A DNA stretch of 64,000 nt from Bacteroidales bacterium UBA1173 (GCA_002311655.1 DBYZ01000009.1:74453-138452), one strand, 5' to 3'; counted from the stretch's first letter, positions 33,574 through 43,045 are shown. Notes: generated from the sequence alone by a model not told the origin. Program-made: numbers and translations.

Positions 33574-36054
33574 TTATTTCTTTATGAAAGTCTTGATATT
33601 CTTTTCATTCTTGCCAATTATCTCAATGAGATACATTCCTGATTCAAGGTTCGAGAGGTCGAGAACGGCATCTTTGTTATTGATGACCATATCCATCACC
33701 TTAACGGAAAGAATGTTATAAATGCAAATGTGCTGTATCTCTTCTTCTGCATTGATAGTCAACATATTATCAACAGGATTTGGATACATCTTTGTCTCAA
33801 GATAATTCTCGTTGACGGCTTGTGTAACTGTATCTGTTGCCACGACTTTCACGTTGTCGATGAACCAAGAGTATGTCAAGATGTCGCTGCCGTTGTTGTG
33901 TGCGCGGAATCTCAGTCTGATGTTTTGTCCTTGGTAAGCTGACAGGTCGAGGTGGACTGGCTCTTCGAACTGGTTGACCCATTCAGGCTGGTCTACAGCG
34001 TCCCAAAGTGTGCTCCATGTGCCAGTGTTGGTGTTCAAAACATCTACTTTATAATGGTCTTGGTACGTGGCGATGCCGTATTGGCAGAATGTTTCAAAAG
34101 TGAGCGCTGTCGGGCGGTTGATCGTCAACAATGGTGTTATGAGGCTCTCATCCTGAGGTCCCCATTCTTCTGACTCGTCCCATTCAACGCCGGCCATTCT
34201 CTCGCCTTGTGGCGGCACCACATAGTATTCGTCACCGAAATAGTTTGTTGCGTATTCCGCTCTGAATCTGTACCAGCTGAACCAGCTCATCTGCAGTGAT
34301 TCGATGCTCCAGCCCGCTGGAGGGAACTGCTCATCTTCAAAGCCTTCGAGGAGGATAGGAGCCTGCCAGTCCCAATGCAGGTCGTAAGGCTCGGAATCCG
34401 CTGTGTGCCCGAGTTCGTCAGCCATGTGAAACACGATAGTTGCTGTAGTATGATTTGGCTGTGCCGGCAAATTGCCAGTGTAATCATAATTTGATTTTGC
34501 TGATTTTGTCATTGTGATGTCATGCGACTGACCGTTGACAGTGTATGTTGCCTGCATCTGGTTCGGCACATTCGACTCATCGTAAACTCTCAACGTAATG
34601 CTCATCGGTGTGTCTGCCCATGTCTGGGTGCCTTTGAGCGATACGACTGTCGGTGGGTTGTTGTCTACTGATGTCGAGTTGATGAAGACATCGTCGATGC
34701 AAAGGTTCCAGCCGTAGCCGCTAACTCCTTCGATGATGATGAATCCGTAACCTTCAGGGCTGTCGAAGGTATAGCTGATTTCATACCAGTCGCTGTTCTG
34801 GCCAACAACAGGTTCAAGCATGGTGTTACGGTGCACTGTTCCGAGCAAAGTGCCGTCGGCGGTGTTTGTCGTAGGGGAGTAATACACATTGATTCTGTCA
34901 GGACCCATGATGTTGTTGTTGAAGTTGCGGAACAGCCAATAACGCACGGTGTTGCCTGTTGCGCTGAGATGCATCTTAGGTGAAATCAGGTTGCATGAGC
35001 TGCCAGCCGGACTTGTATAGCAGTAAAAACGTGCCATTCCAGCGCTTTCGTCATGAGGTGTGCATGCCGGCCAATCGTTAGAGGTCTTGCGTTCAAAGAC
35101 GTAGTTGCCATTGGTAGCCACATTCTGCCAACCTGTCGGAGGGAATGTCTCGCTTTCAAAGCCTTCCATCAATGGGAAACTGTGGAAAGGTTCCCAAGCT
35201 GTGATTTTGAAATCCGCCGACTGTGTAGGTGCCGAATGTGATGACGTGACATTAAATGTGGCGTGCAACTCCTGGTTGTTGGTCAAATCCATCGGCAAAG
35301 TGGCTTTTGCGACCAACTCCATAGAAGTGTTATACGATAATGTCACCTGACTGATCTGTGAGCCGTTTTGATAAAACTCCATCGGCAATGAGCTTGTGTT
35401 GGTCAACTGATATGAGTCAGACTGCTCTCCAGTATTGCTGAGAAGGAATCTCAAATAAACAGACTCACCGAAATAAGCTGTTGTGTCGGCTGTAAGTTGT
35501 TCTAAATCAAAGTTATATTGTGCTGTTTGCTCGATGACGACATCGTCAATTGACAGATACCATGGCATGTTGGTGGCTGTGCTGTGGAATCCCACATAGA
35601 AATTTCCTGAACTTGGAGCCTGGAACACAGCCGATGCCTGTTCAAATTCCTCGTTGTCAACAAAAATCTCAGGTACCACTGTTACTGTCATCGCTGATGG
35701 GCTGGCACTTGCGCCTGCCTTGACTTCAAGGTTGAAATGGTCGACATGCCATGTTGAATACCAGAATGACACACGATAGTAGCTACCTGCAGTCACGTTG
35801 ATTTCCTTGTATGTCCAGACATCTGAGTTATAAGATGCATACATATACCAGTCGCCGGAATGTGGCTTACGTCCGCGTGCGACGTTGTCGTCCGGAATGG
35901 TTATGCCGGCTTTCCAACCATTGTCATTACAAATCCAGCCAACAGGTGTCTGGTCGACTGTGTTTCCTGTCTCAAACCCTTCATCCACAATGACTTGCGA
36001 AAATGCCATCGTGGTGATGAACAATGCAATAAATGTCAAGTAAAATTTTCTCAT
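33574..36054 (-). CDS. Large exported choice-of-anchor J (cleaved adhesin-like) protein, T9SS type A
   Basis: An 826-residue exported protein. Signal peptide 1-19 ('MAFSQ'), then three 'GFE...P.GW' beta-sandwich modules of the choice-of-anchor J / cleaved adhesin type: residues about 23-185 ('EGFETGNTVDQTPVGW'), 295-465 ('EGFESETFPPTGW') and 575-745 ('EGFEDEQFPPAGW'). The first two end 'SIDDVVIE' or 'CIDDVFINS', the third 'FIDNVKV'. Spacer domains are Ig-like. The last ~75 residues are a type A sorting domain ('KMYPNPVDNMLTINAE...SGMYLIEIIGKNEKNIKTFIKK'). Such modules in Porphyromonas belong to gingipain/haemagglutinin adhesins. Its position directly upstream of galK suggests glycan binding, but this is inference. 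Confidence 0.87.
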   Translation of the reverse strand: MRKFYLTFIALFITTMAFSQVIVDEGFETGNTVDQTPVGWICNDNGWKAGITIPDDNVARGRKPHSGDWYMYASYNSDVWTYKEINVTAGSYYRVSFWYSTWHVDHFNLEVKAGASASPSAMTVTVVPEIFVDNEEFEQASAVFQAPSSGNFYVGFHSTATNMPWYLSIDDVVIEQTAQYNFDLEQLTADTTAYFGESVYLRFLLSNTGEQSDSYQLTNTSSLPMEFYQNGSQISQVTLSYNTSMELVAKATLPMDLTNNQELHATFNVTSSHSAPTQSADFKITAWEPFHSFPLMEGFESETFPPTGWQNVATNGNYVFERKTSNDWPACTPHDESAGMARFYCYTSPAGSSCNLISPKMHLSATGNTVRYWLFRNFNNNIMGPDRINVYYSPTTNTADGTLLGTVHRNTMLEPVVGQNSDWYEISYTFDSPEGYGFIIIEGVSGYGWNLCIDDVFINSTSVDNNPPTVVSLKGTQTWADTPMSITLRVYDESNVPNQMQATYTVNGQSHDITMTKSAKSNYDYTGNLPAQPNHTTATIVFHMADELGHTADSEPYDLHWDWQAPILLEGFEDEQFPPAGWSIESLQMSWFSWYRFRAEYATNYFGDEYYVVPPQGERMAGVEWDESEEWGPQDESLITPLLTINRPTALTFETFCQYGIATYQDHYKVDVLNTNTGTWSTLWDAVDQPEWVNQFEEPVHLDLSAYQGQNIRLRFRAHNNGSDILTYSWFIDNVKVVATDTVTQAVNENYLETKMYPNPVDNMLTINAEEEIQHICIYNILSVKVMDMVINNKDAVLDLSNLESGMYLIEIIGKNEKNIKTFIKK

Positions 36055-36083
36055 ATTTTGTAGATTTTAGATTTATTTCATTA

Positions 36084-37862
36084 TTATTTAAGTTCTTTGA
36101 GTCTGTTTTTCGCATAAAAGTTGCCTTGTTCAGCCGCTTTTTGATACCATTTTATGGCCTCTTGCTTGTTTCTCTTGACTCCAATACCATGGTCGTAACA
36201 TTTGCCAACATTAGCTATACCGTAATCACTGCCCAATTCAGCTGCTCTCATATAATACTCAAAAGCCTTTTTCTTGTCTTTCTTTACAACTTTGCCTTTC
36301 TCATAAAACAATCCTAAGTTGTTGTAAGATGGTGCATGATCTTGTTTCGCTGCCTCCGTATACAATTCATAAGCTTTTTTGTAGTCGGATGTAACTCCAT
36401 AGCCATTCTCGTAGCAATATCCCAACATGTGTAACCCTCTTGCATTATTTTGGTTGGCAGCTTTTTCATACCACTTAATGGCTTCTTCATAACTGTGATC
36501 TATGCCATAATTAAAACCATAATATAGATCTCCGATATTTGCATCAGCATCAGAATAGCCCATCTCAGAAGCCTTTAAATACCATGTTAGTGCTTTTTTA
36601 TTGTCTTTGTCTACGCCAATCCCATATTCATAAAAATGGCCAATATTGTTACACGCAATCATATTGCCCTGATCCGCAGCCATTTTCTCCCATTTAAATG
36701 CCTCTTTTTCGTCTTTTTCAACTCCCAATCCTTTTGAATAACAATAGCCAAGATGATGTTGTGATTCAGCAAAACCTCTTTCTGCGGCATAACGATAAAG
36801 CTTTACGGCCTCTTCTTTGTCCTCTTTGACACATTGTCCATAGAAATAACAGGTTCCCAAGGTGTTTTTCGCCGGCAGAAATCCATTGTTGGCTGCTTTT
36901 GTTAACCAAATGAGAGCCTCGTCGCATTTTTCCGTTCCTTTGTACGACTTGGCTAAATTATACATCGCGACATCATTGTTTTGCTCGGCGGCTCTTTGGT
37001 ACCATTCTATCTTTTCATTTCCTTTGCAAAAAAGAGTTCCGTAAAAGTTTTGAGCCCCAGCCAATCCCTGATCCAGAGCCAACTGGCACCATCTAAGACT
37101 TTCGAGGGAGTCTTTTTGCACCCCCTGACCGTAATAATAGCAATACGAAAGGTTGATCTGACCTGTGGCGTTGCCTTGCTCCGCCGATGTCCTGAACCAC
37201 TGGACGGCTTTCTCATAGTCTTGCTCAACGCCTTTGCCTGTATAATAACACGCTCCAAGGTTGTTTTGAGCTGCCGCGTCGCCGTCTTTTACCGCTTCTT
37301 GAAACACCTCAACCGACTCGCCGAAATCAGTCGTGGTTTGATATTCGATGGCAGTGGCTTCGCTAAGCGGATAAAGGCCTACATATTGATTGTAATAATA
37401 CAACTCTTCGTAGTTGTTGGCAATACGAACCGTCAGTCCCAGCTTATCTTTCGCGTTACCCTGACCATATTTGTTTGTCAACGTGAGTTCATAGCCTTTT
37501 TTGCCTTTCATGGTAATTGGGAAATAAAACTCCGTAGAACTGAAATCGGGATGCATAATCTTAAGATATGAGGCGTAATAGCTGATATACAGCCAAACTT
37601 CACCTACCATATTCTCAACTATGATATACGTCTGCGCGTCACCTTGAAAAAGCAGTCTGGCTCGCTGCTGCTCGTTGATGTTTTCCGTTTTTATCTTTAA
37701 AACCGCAAATGGCTTGTCGTTGTCATCATATTGATAATCAGGGTCCTCGTTGATGTTCACAAAGCCGACAACCTCCTTGAACGAACCCGGCTTCACCTCG
37801 AGTTGCGACAATGCCGGAATCGTCAAAAGCACTGCAATTATTAGGATAAAAGTCTTTTTCAA
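36084..37862 (-). CDS. Exported Sel1-repeat protein, TTG start
   Basis: A 592-residue protein with signal peptide MKKTFILIIAVLLTIPALSQ, a beta-rich N-terminal domain (about 21-175), then 11 complete Sel1-like repeats of ~36 residues and a partial twelfth ('NNLGACYYTGKGVEQDYEKA' is the first; pattern A..LG.CY..G.GV..D..KA..WY..AA.QG). The start codon is TTG at 37860-37862: the signal peptide begins there and no usable ATG is upstream. Sel1 repeats mediate protein-protein contacts; the partner is unknown. Confidence 0.85.
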   Translation of the reverse strand: MKKTFILIIAVLLTIPALSQLEVKPGSFKEVVGFVNINEDPDYQYDDNDKPFAVLKIKTENINEQQRARLLFQGDAQTYIIVENMVGEVWLYISYYASYLKIMHPDFSSTEFYFPITMKGKKGYELTLTNKYGQGNAKDKLGLTVRIANNYEELYYYNQYVGLYPLSEATAIEYQTTTDFGESVEVFQEAVKDGDAAAQNNLGACYYTGKGVEQDYEKAVQWFRTSAEQGNATGQINLSYCYYYGQGVQKDSLESLRWCQLALDQGLAGAQNFYGTLFCKGNEKIEWYQRAAEQNNDVAMYNLAKSYKGTEKCDEALIWLTKAANNGFLPAKNTLGTCYFYGQCVKEDKEEAVKLYRYAAERGFAESQHHLGYCYSKGLGVEKDEKEAFKWEKMAADQGNMIACNNIGHFYEYGIGVDKDNKKALTWYLKASEMGYSDADANIGDLYYGFNYGIDHSYEEAIKWYEKAANQNNARGLHMLGYCYENGYGVTSDYKKAYELYTEAAKQDHAPSYNNLGLFYEKGKVVKKDKKKAFEYYMRAAELGSDYGIANVGKCYDHGIGVKRNKQEAIKWYQKAAEQGNFYAKNRLKELK

Positions 37863-37886
37863 GATATATTTTATATTTTAACCTTG

Positions 37887-37894
37887 CAAAGATA
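37887..37894 (-). promoter_or_regulatory. -7 promoter element for the Sel1-repeat gene
   Basis: TATCTTTG on the minus strand, 24 nt before the TTG start. Confidence 0.6.
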
Positions 37895-37906
37895 TAAAAA
37901 AGTTTG

Positions 37907-37914
37907 TACTTTTG
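37907..37914 (+). promoter_or_regulatory. -7 promoter element for the GH29 gene
   Basis: TACTTTTG, only 4 nt before the ATG at 37919. If used, the mRNA would be leaderless or nearly so. Confidence 0.45.
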
Positions 37915-37918
37915 TATC

Positions 37919-39340
37919 ATGAAAAATAATATTTTAATAATCTTGGCTCTGATAATGTTTTCCTGTACGAAAGCACCGGAGCCGCTTTATCCAGTGCCGT
38001 CCGACAACCAACTCGCATGGCAGCAACTTGAGACTTATGCTTTCTTGCATTTCGGTCCCAACACTTTCAACGACAAGGAGTGGGGCTACGGCGACGCTCC
38101 GGCATCATCTTTCAATCCCACAAATCTCGATTGCGAGCGCTGGGTGTTGATTCTCAAGGCATGCGGGATGAAAGGTGTCATCCTGACAGCAAAACATCAT
38201 GATGGTTTTTGCTTATGGCCAACAGAATCAACGGATTACAACATCAGCAACTCTCCTTATAAAAATGGTAAAGGCGACATTGTGCGCGAGCTTTCCGACG
38301 CTTGCCGCAAATATGGACTGAAGTTCGGAATCTATTGCTCGCCTTGGGACAGACATGATGCACGCTACGGTTTTCCCGAATATGTCGAGACATACCACAA
38401 ACAGATTGACGAGCTGACGAAAAATTACGGACCTCTGTTTGAGTTTTGGTTTGACGGCGCCAATGGTGGCAACGGATTTTATGGCGGAGCCAACGAAAAA
38501 CGTTCCATTGATCCTGATAATTACTATGATTATCAACGTGCTAAAGAGACAGTGCTATCGCGACATCCTGATGCTATGATATTTGGCGGACCTTATCAGA
38601 CGGTGCGCTGGATTGGAAACGAGAACGGTGTGGCAGGTGCTACAAACTGGTGCAACGCCCCTCAAATTACAAGTAATACAAGCTTGAAAATCAATACTTT
38701 CGGTAGTGAAAGAGGCACTGAATGGCTGCCTTCCGAAGTCGATGTCTCCATCCGTCCTGGTTGGTTCTATCATAAAAACGAGGACAATATGGTGAAGACA
38801 CCTTTTGAATTGTGCGATATCTATTATAAAAGCGTGGGACGAAACGCCAACTTGCTGCTAAACTTCCCGATAACTCCTGAAGGCGAGATCTGCCTGATAG
38901 ATTATGTCAATGCAAGTTTTTACCACATGGACATCACTAAAGAGCTGAGTCACAATCTGTTAGCCGATGCAAAAGTCACAGCTGATGACGAGCGTGGAAG
39001 CCGTTTCGCTGCAAATAAAGTCAACGACAACAATCCTGACACGTATTGGGCGACACATGATGACTATCCATACGGAACCATTTCATTTTCAATGGATAAG
39101 CCCGTCACAATGAGTCGTCTGATGATTCAGGAATATGTGAAACTGGGGCAGAGGGTGAAGTCGTTTTATCTGGAAGGCGCTCTCGATGGCGAATATTTCC
39201 CGATTCGCACATACGACACTACTTCAACGGTAGGCTATAAACGCATCGTGCGCTTTGATCCAGTTGAACTCGACAAATTGATAATCTATTTTGATGAAAG
39301 TCGCGGACCGTTGTGTATCAGTAACATAGAAGCTTATTGA
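37919..39340 (+). CDS. GH29 alpha-L-fucosidase, lipoprotein, with C-terminal F5/8 type C-like domain
   Basis: A 473-residue lipoprotein (signal MKNNILIILALIMFSC). The TIM-barrel catalytic domain covers about 20-335: 'FLHFGPNTFNDKEWGYG', 'GVILTAKHHDGFCLWPTE', 'KFGIYCSPWDRH', and the nucleophile D179 in 'FEFWFDGANGGNG'. Residues ~345-473 form a discoidin-like carbohydrate-binding module. GH29 enzymes remove fucose from host glycans. The proximity to GH109 fits mucin foraging. Its last 23 nt overlap the convergent coaE gene. Confidence 0.9.
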   Translation: MKNNILIILALIMFSCTKAPEPLYPVPSDNQLAWQQLETYAFLHFGPNTFNDKEWGYGDAPASSFNPTNLDCERWVLILKACGMKGVILTAKHHDGFCLWPTESTDYNISNSPYKNGKGDIVRELSDACRKYGLKFGIYCSPWDRHDARYGFPEYVETYHKQIDELTKNYGPLFEFWFDGANGGNGFYGGANEKRSIDPDNYYDYQRAKETVLSRHPDAMIFGGPYQTVRWIGNENGVAGATNWCNAPQITSNTSLKINTFGSERGTEWLPSEVDVSIRPGWFYHKNEDNMVKTPFELCDIYYKSVGRNANLLLNFPITPEGEICLIDYVNASFYHMDITKELSHNLLADAKVTADDERGSRFAANKVNDNNPDTYWATHDDYPYGTISFSMDKPVTMSRLMIQEYVKLGQRVKSFYLEGALDGEYFPIRTYDTTSTVGYKRIVRFDPVELDKLIIYFDESRGPLCISNIEAY

Positions 39341-39896
39341 TTTCCAAAACCTGCGGCTCAACAGGCTTTGTGCCATCGTTGTAAATCACAAAGTCGGCTT
39401 TTGATATTTTGGTTTCTTCGCTTAGCTGCAGACGCATTCTCGAGCGCACATTCTCCTCGCTGCAGTCATCACGAAGCATAACTCGTTGTAAACGAATGTC
39501 TTCCGAAGCAGAAACAAAGATTATCTTATCGAAGAACTTATGGTAATTCTTCTCAAAAAGAATCGCTGACTCATATAGCACATAAGGCGTTGTTTGCTGT
39601 TCGCACCATTCGTCAAAGTGTTGATTCAGAGCAGGATAGAGCACCGATTCAATAAACTTCATCGCTTCCTCATTCTTGAAAAGATGATAGGAGAGGAGCT
39701 TACGATTCAATGTGCCGTCTTCGAAATACACTTCTTCACCGAATCTGTTGACAATCAAATCTTTAACGGAAGGAATAAGGTATAGTTTCTTAGTCTCATC
39801 ATCGGAATAAAACACAGGAATGCCCAGTTTTTCAAACATCTTGCACACGTAACTCTTGCCGCTGCCGATATTGCCAGTTATTCCAATCTTTTTCAT
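39318..39896 (-). CDS. coaE: Dephospho-CoA kinase
   Basis: A 192-residue P-loop kinase: 'GITGNIGSGKSYVCKMFEKLGIPVFYSDD' (Walker A and the CoA-binding start), 'YESAILFEKNYHKFFDKIIFVSASEDIRLQRVMLRD' (lid and core). It performs the last step of CoA synthesis. Its ATG overlaps the stop of the ybbR gene by 4 nt; the tail overlaps the fucosidase gene. Confidence 0.94.
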   Translation of the reverse strand: MKKIGITGNIGSGKSYVCKMFEKLGIPVFYSDDETKKLYLIPSVKDLIVNRFGEEVYFEDGTLNRKLLSYHLFKNEEAMKFIESVLYPALNQHFDEWCEQQTTPYVLYESAILFEKNYHKFFDKIIFVSASEDIRLQRVMLRDDCSEENVRSRMRLQLSEETKISKADFVIYNDGTKPVEPQVLEINKLLCY

Positions 39897-40834
39897 TGAA
39901 CAATGATGTATTCGACCTCTTTGGGGTTGATGCTGATTATCTGGGTGTTATTTGGAGATAGCACAAGATTTACTGGCAAAACTTCATTGAAAAACATGTC
40001 TGAAGTATCGACTATCGCCTTGAACGACAAGTTGTTGATGATGGCATAGTCTTTCATTGCGACTATGTATCGCACGCTTGCTTTGTTCGGGTATAAGTGT
40101 ATTTTTGTGTCGCCAGGAATCTCTATCGGTATCACGACCTCAGATTCCGTGTATTTCTCAACATTTACTGACACTTCCACCTCGTCGATGTCGGCGCGGA
40201 GCTTATCATCCAAATCAATCTTGGCCCAGGTTACAACATTTTGGTTCACGTTCTTTCTTGTGATGACTTTGGTTCTGACTTCTTTCGTCATGTTGACATC
40301 GTCGACAGCGCCGTAAATTACAATGGAATCAGGCGTTGACGTAGGTTCGCCGTAGTAATTGTACTGTCTCTCAAACGAAAAACTCGTCTCAGGCACTATT
40401 TTCACCTTTTTCCACGCCAATCTGCTCATGTTGAAATACTGAACATCTTCCGTTATCTGTATGTCACCGACATTTGACGCAAGAAATTCAGCTATTGTCT
40501 CGGCAATAATTCGGCTGCTGTAAGAATAAGTCCTGTCATCGTTTTTCTTATACTTCGCATCCTTTAGCGAGATTTCAACAAATCGGTTTTTAGGTGTTTT
40601 GAAGTAATAATTCAACAGCTTGAAACCAGTGGTGGTTACCGTTGCGTTCACCTCCTGATCGTTGTCCAAAACGAGCTGCGATGCCGGGATGTCGACATAA
40701 TGAATGGCAAAAGGAACTGTCACGGTATAGGTGTCTGAAAGCTTGATGATGAGCCAAAGCAATCCTGCGATGAGGATAAAAACCACCATTCCGCTGAAAC
40801 GCCTAAGTCCGTATGACTGTTCGTCTTTTGCCAT
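39893..40834 (-). CDS. YbbR-like (CdaR-like) membrane-anchored protein
   Basis: A 313-residue protein with one N-terminal membrane helix (about 13-33) and an extracytoplasmic part with two or more YbbR-type beta domains ('ASQLVLDNDQEVNATVTTTGFKLL', 'PDSIVIYGAVDDVN', 'VVIPIEIPGD'). In Firmicutes the related CdaR regulates a c-di-AMP cyclase; in Bacteroidetes this gene recurs between yajC and coaE and its role is unclear. Confidence 0.82.
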   Translation of the reverse strand: MAKDEQSYGLRRFSGMVVFILIAGLLWLIIKLSDTYTVTVPFAIHYVDIPASQLVLDNDQEVNATVTTTGFKLLNYYFKTPKNRFVEISLKDAKYKKNDDRTYSYSSRIIAETIAEFLASNVGDIQITEDVQYFNMSRLAWKKVKIVPETSFSFERQYNYYGEPTSTPDSIVIYGAVDDVNMTKEVRTKVITRKNVNQNVVTWAKIDLDDKLRADIDEVEVSVNVEKYTESEVVIPIEIPGDTKIHLYPNKASVRYIVAMKDYAIINNLSFKAIVDTSDMFFNEVLPVNLVLSPNNTQIISINPKEVEYIIVQ

Positions 40835-40860
40835 CCTACTTAAAGCTTTACTTTAAGATA

Positions 40861-41181
40861 TCACTTTTTTGCACCCATTGCTGGTTGAGCCATGATTGCT
40901 GACTTCTCAATCTCGATTTTCACGTTGCTGTCGATAGAAACCAACACTGTTGTTTCCTTGACGTCAACAATCTTTCCGTGGATACCGCCGATTGTAACGA
41001 TATCGTCGCCCTTTTGGAGAGCTTCGCGGAATTTCTGTTCCTCTTTCTGTTTCTTGTTTTGTGGACGGATGAAGAAGAGCCAGAACACCACGAAAATCAA
41101 AACGATCATGATAAGTCCTGAATAGCCGCCGCCTTGCTGTTGTGGCTGTGCTTGAAGTAAAAACATGCTTAATGTGTTCAT
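40861..41181 (-). CDS. yajC: Preprotein translocase subunit YajC
   Basis: A 106-residue protein with one membrane helix (about 20-43, 'LIMIVLIFVVFWLFF') followed by the YajC signature 'IRPQNKKQKEEQKFREALQKGDDIVTIGGIHGKIVDV'. It is an accessory part of SecDF-YajC. The ATG at 41181 is chosen over one 10 codons upstream, which would reach into the upstream gene's end. Confidence 0.93.
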   Translation of the reverse strand: MNTLSMFLLQAQPQQQGGGYSGLIMIVLIFVVFWLFFIRPQNKKQKEEQKFREALQKGDDIVTIGGIHGKIVDVKETTVLVSIDSNVKIEIEKSAIMAQPAMGAKK

Positions 41182-41197
41182 ATTTAATAATTTAGAT

Positions 41198-41644
41198 TTA
41201 AAAATTGTCAACTGTCTGTACCTGTGCCTTGAATTTCAAAATCGTCTCGGAAGGGTTGGTGTTTGCTTTCACGATGACACGTTTGTTTTGGAATCCTTTG
41301 TGGCCTTTGCTGTCGTATGTAATGCTGATGCCACCTTCGTCACCAGGTTTTATTGGATCTTTCGGGAATTTTATGTCGGTGCATCCGCACGTTCTCTCAA
41401 CAGCGGTGATTATCAACGGAGCGTTGCCTGTGTTCTTGAATTTGTAGGTAAAAGACACCTGCTCGCCCTGAATCATCTTGCCGAAATCGTGTTCCAAGAC
41501 CTTGAATTCAATCTTCGGTTCTTTGGTGTTTTTGCTTTCCGTAGCCGACGCCGGATTGTTCACCAAACCAGTGTTGATTTTATTGTCATTGTCGCCGCAA
41601 GACCACATCAAAACAACCAGTAATATGTAGAGTAACTTTTTCAT
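41198..41644 (-). CDS. DUF1573 lipoprotein
   Basis: A 148-residue lipoprotein (signal MKKLLYILLVVLMWSC). The DUF1573 Ig-like domain carries 'FDHDFG'-type 'EHDFGKMIQGEQVSFTYKFKNTGNAPLIITAVERTCGCTDIKFP', with the conserved CGC. Function unknown; the gene commonly precedes yajC in Bacteroidetes. Its ATG overlaps the upstream stop by 4 nt. Confidence 0.87.
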   Translation of the reverse strand: MKKLLYILLVVLMWSCGDNDNKINTGLVNNPASATESKNTKEPKIEFKVLEHDFGKMIQGEQVSFTYKFKNTGNAPLIITAVERTCGCTDIKFPKDPIKPGDEGGISITYDSKGHKGFQNKRVIVKANTNPSETILKFKAQVQTVDNF

Positions 41645-42825
41645 CTTCCTGAATTCCAAATCATTACACTTCCTTTATAATTATAATTCTGTGTTTCACC
41701 TTTGCAATCTAAAACATAGAAATACGTTCCGTCAGGCAGGTTTCCGCCGTCCCAATCGTTATGGTAATCGTTTGATTCATAGACGATTCGACCCCATCTG
41801 TTAAATATTACGAGCTTATGGCTGAGGAAATATTTGTTCAGATCGTTGATAGGTTTGCCGTCGTCGTAACCGACCTCGAAATAATCATTGATGCCGTCGC
41901 CGTTAGGGGTGAAGATGTTCGGAACCTTAAGTTTTACTGGCAAAACGTTGATATATTTTCGGAATGTGGTGTCGCAACCTTGGTCGTTTGTAACCGTCAA
42001 AGAAGCGTATTTCTGACCTTCCTCTGTGAATGAAACTTCAGGTCTGCTGCTTGTGTAAGTGTTTTCATAACCGTCAAATTCCCAGAAGAAATTGGAGATT
42101 TCAATCATGGTGTCGTGACCGTTGTAGACAGTGTCGTTGTTTGTGAATGACCAAGTCACGTAAGGATTATCCTTATAAACAGTGTCCGCAGGATCAGAGA
42201 AAATCTGGATATTCGGATTCAGATAAGCTTTGAGACGAACGGTGTCGGTTTGAGAACATCCATATTCGTTTGTAACAGTGATTGTGTAGTTTGTATAAGC
42301 ACTTAACTGTATGGCTATCTGAGGGTTATCCATATATTGAATCGGGGTGATAGGGCTATTCCAATGATATGTGAATGTGTTATAGCCACCACCTGAAGCC
42401 GTAGCTTTCACTTTTGCCGTCTTGCCGTTTTCATCGTTTTTATCAGAACAAGTCAGTGTAAGTTGCTGAAAGTCAATATCAAACTTCGGACGCATATTTA
42501 TCGTGATGCTTGGGTTGCAAATCACGGAACCGGTAGCGGCATTTGTGACGTTGACATAATAAGTGGCATTGTCCTCGGTGACATTAACATCGACGTAAAC
42601 CTTGTCTGTAGTGTAGTAACAATCAATGACATCGCCATTATACGTCCACTCGTAATTATAATTTGTGTTCAAATCAACACTCAAACGGACCTCTTCGTTG
42701 TAACAAACAGGCATTGTGACGCCGTCTTCAAGAGAAATCTCGCATTGTGCCTTTATCTCATTGATAGAGAATAAGATGGCAAATGCCAAAGCTATGAGTT
42801 TATATGCCGAAAACAGTTTTTTCAT
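41641..42825 (-). CDS. PKD-like exported protein with T9SS type B (gliding-motility) sorting domain
   Basis: A 394-residue exported protein. Signal peptide 1-26 ('EIKAQ'), Ig/PKD-like domains (about 27-300), and a C-terminal CHU_C domain 'KVPNIFTPNGDGINDYFEVGYDD...LVIFNRWGRIVYESNDYHNDWDGGNLPDGTYFYVLD', the signature of type B T9SS cargo. Surface-associated or secreted; ligand unknown. It leads an operon whose later genes are conserved housekeeping functions. Confidence 0.88.
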   Translation of the reverse strand: MKKLFSAYKLIALAFAILFSINEIKAQCEISLEDGVTMPVCYNEEVRLSVDLNTNYNYEWTYNGDVIDCYYTTDKVYVDVNVTEDNATYYVNVTNAATGSVICNPSITINMRPKFDIDFQQLTLTCSDKNDENGKTAKVKATASGGGYNTFTYHWNSPITPIQYMDNPQIAIQLSAYTNYTITVTNEYGCSQTDTVRLKAYLNPNIQIFSDPADTVYKDNPYVTWSFTNNDTVYNGHDTMIEISNFFWEFDGYENTYTSSRPEVSFTEEGQKYASLTVTNDQGCDTTFRKYINVLPVKLKVPNIFTPNGDGINDYFEVGYDDGKPINDLNKYFLSHKLVIFNRWGRIVYESNDYHNDWDGGNLPDGTYFYVLDCKGETQNYNYKGSVMIWNSGR

Positions 42826-42844
42826 TTCTAATGAGTTTAATTTG

Positions 42845-42852
42845 CAAAAATA
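42845..42852 (-). promoter_or_regulatory. -7 promoter element for the T9SS-B/DUF1573/yajC operon
   Basis: TATTTTTG on the minus strand, 19 nt before the ATG at 42825. Confidence 0.6.
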
Positions 42853-42902
42853 AGAAATTTCTTTTAATTAATGATAAAAACGAAAAAATATTGTTCGTTT
42901 TC

Positions 42903-42954
42903 TGTCATTTCGAGCCAAATGTAACGAAGTGAAATGCAGTCGAGAAATCTCATG
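42903..42954. repeat. TGTCWTTYCGAR repeat, family 2, copy A
   Basis: TGTCATTTCGAG ... CGAGAAATCTCATG. The TTTC and GAAA ends can pair. It resembles the dispersed REP-like sequences seen in many Bacteroidetes genomes. It lies in the divergent gap between the T9SS type B and clpB genes. Confidence 0.65.
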
Positions 42955-42970
42955 CATCTGCAATGTCATA

Positions 42971-42989
42971 TTGACACTGTTTCTGTCAA
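42971..42989. promoter_or_regulatory. Dyad TTGACA-N7-TGTCAA upstream of clpB
   Basis: A perfect 6-bp inverted repeat spaced by 7 nt, 72 nt before the clpB ATG. It may be an operator for a stress regulator; no exact TAnnTTTG box is seen for clpB (nearest is TATACCTTTTG at about 43010). Confidence 0.35.
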
Positions 42990-43045
42990 AATTTCCGATT
43001 ATACCTTTTGGATTGGTTTTTGATGTACTTCAAGCAAAACAATAG

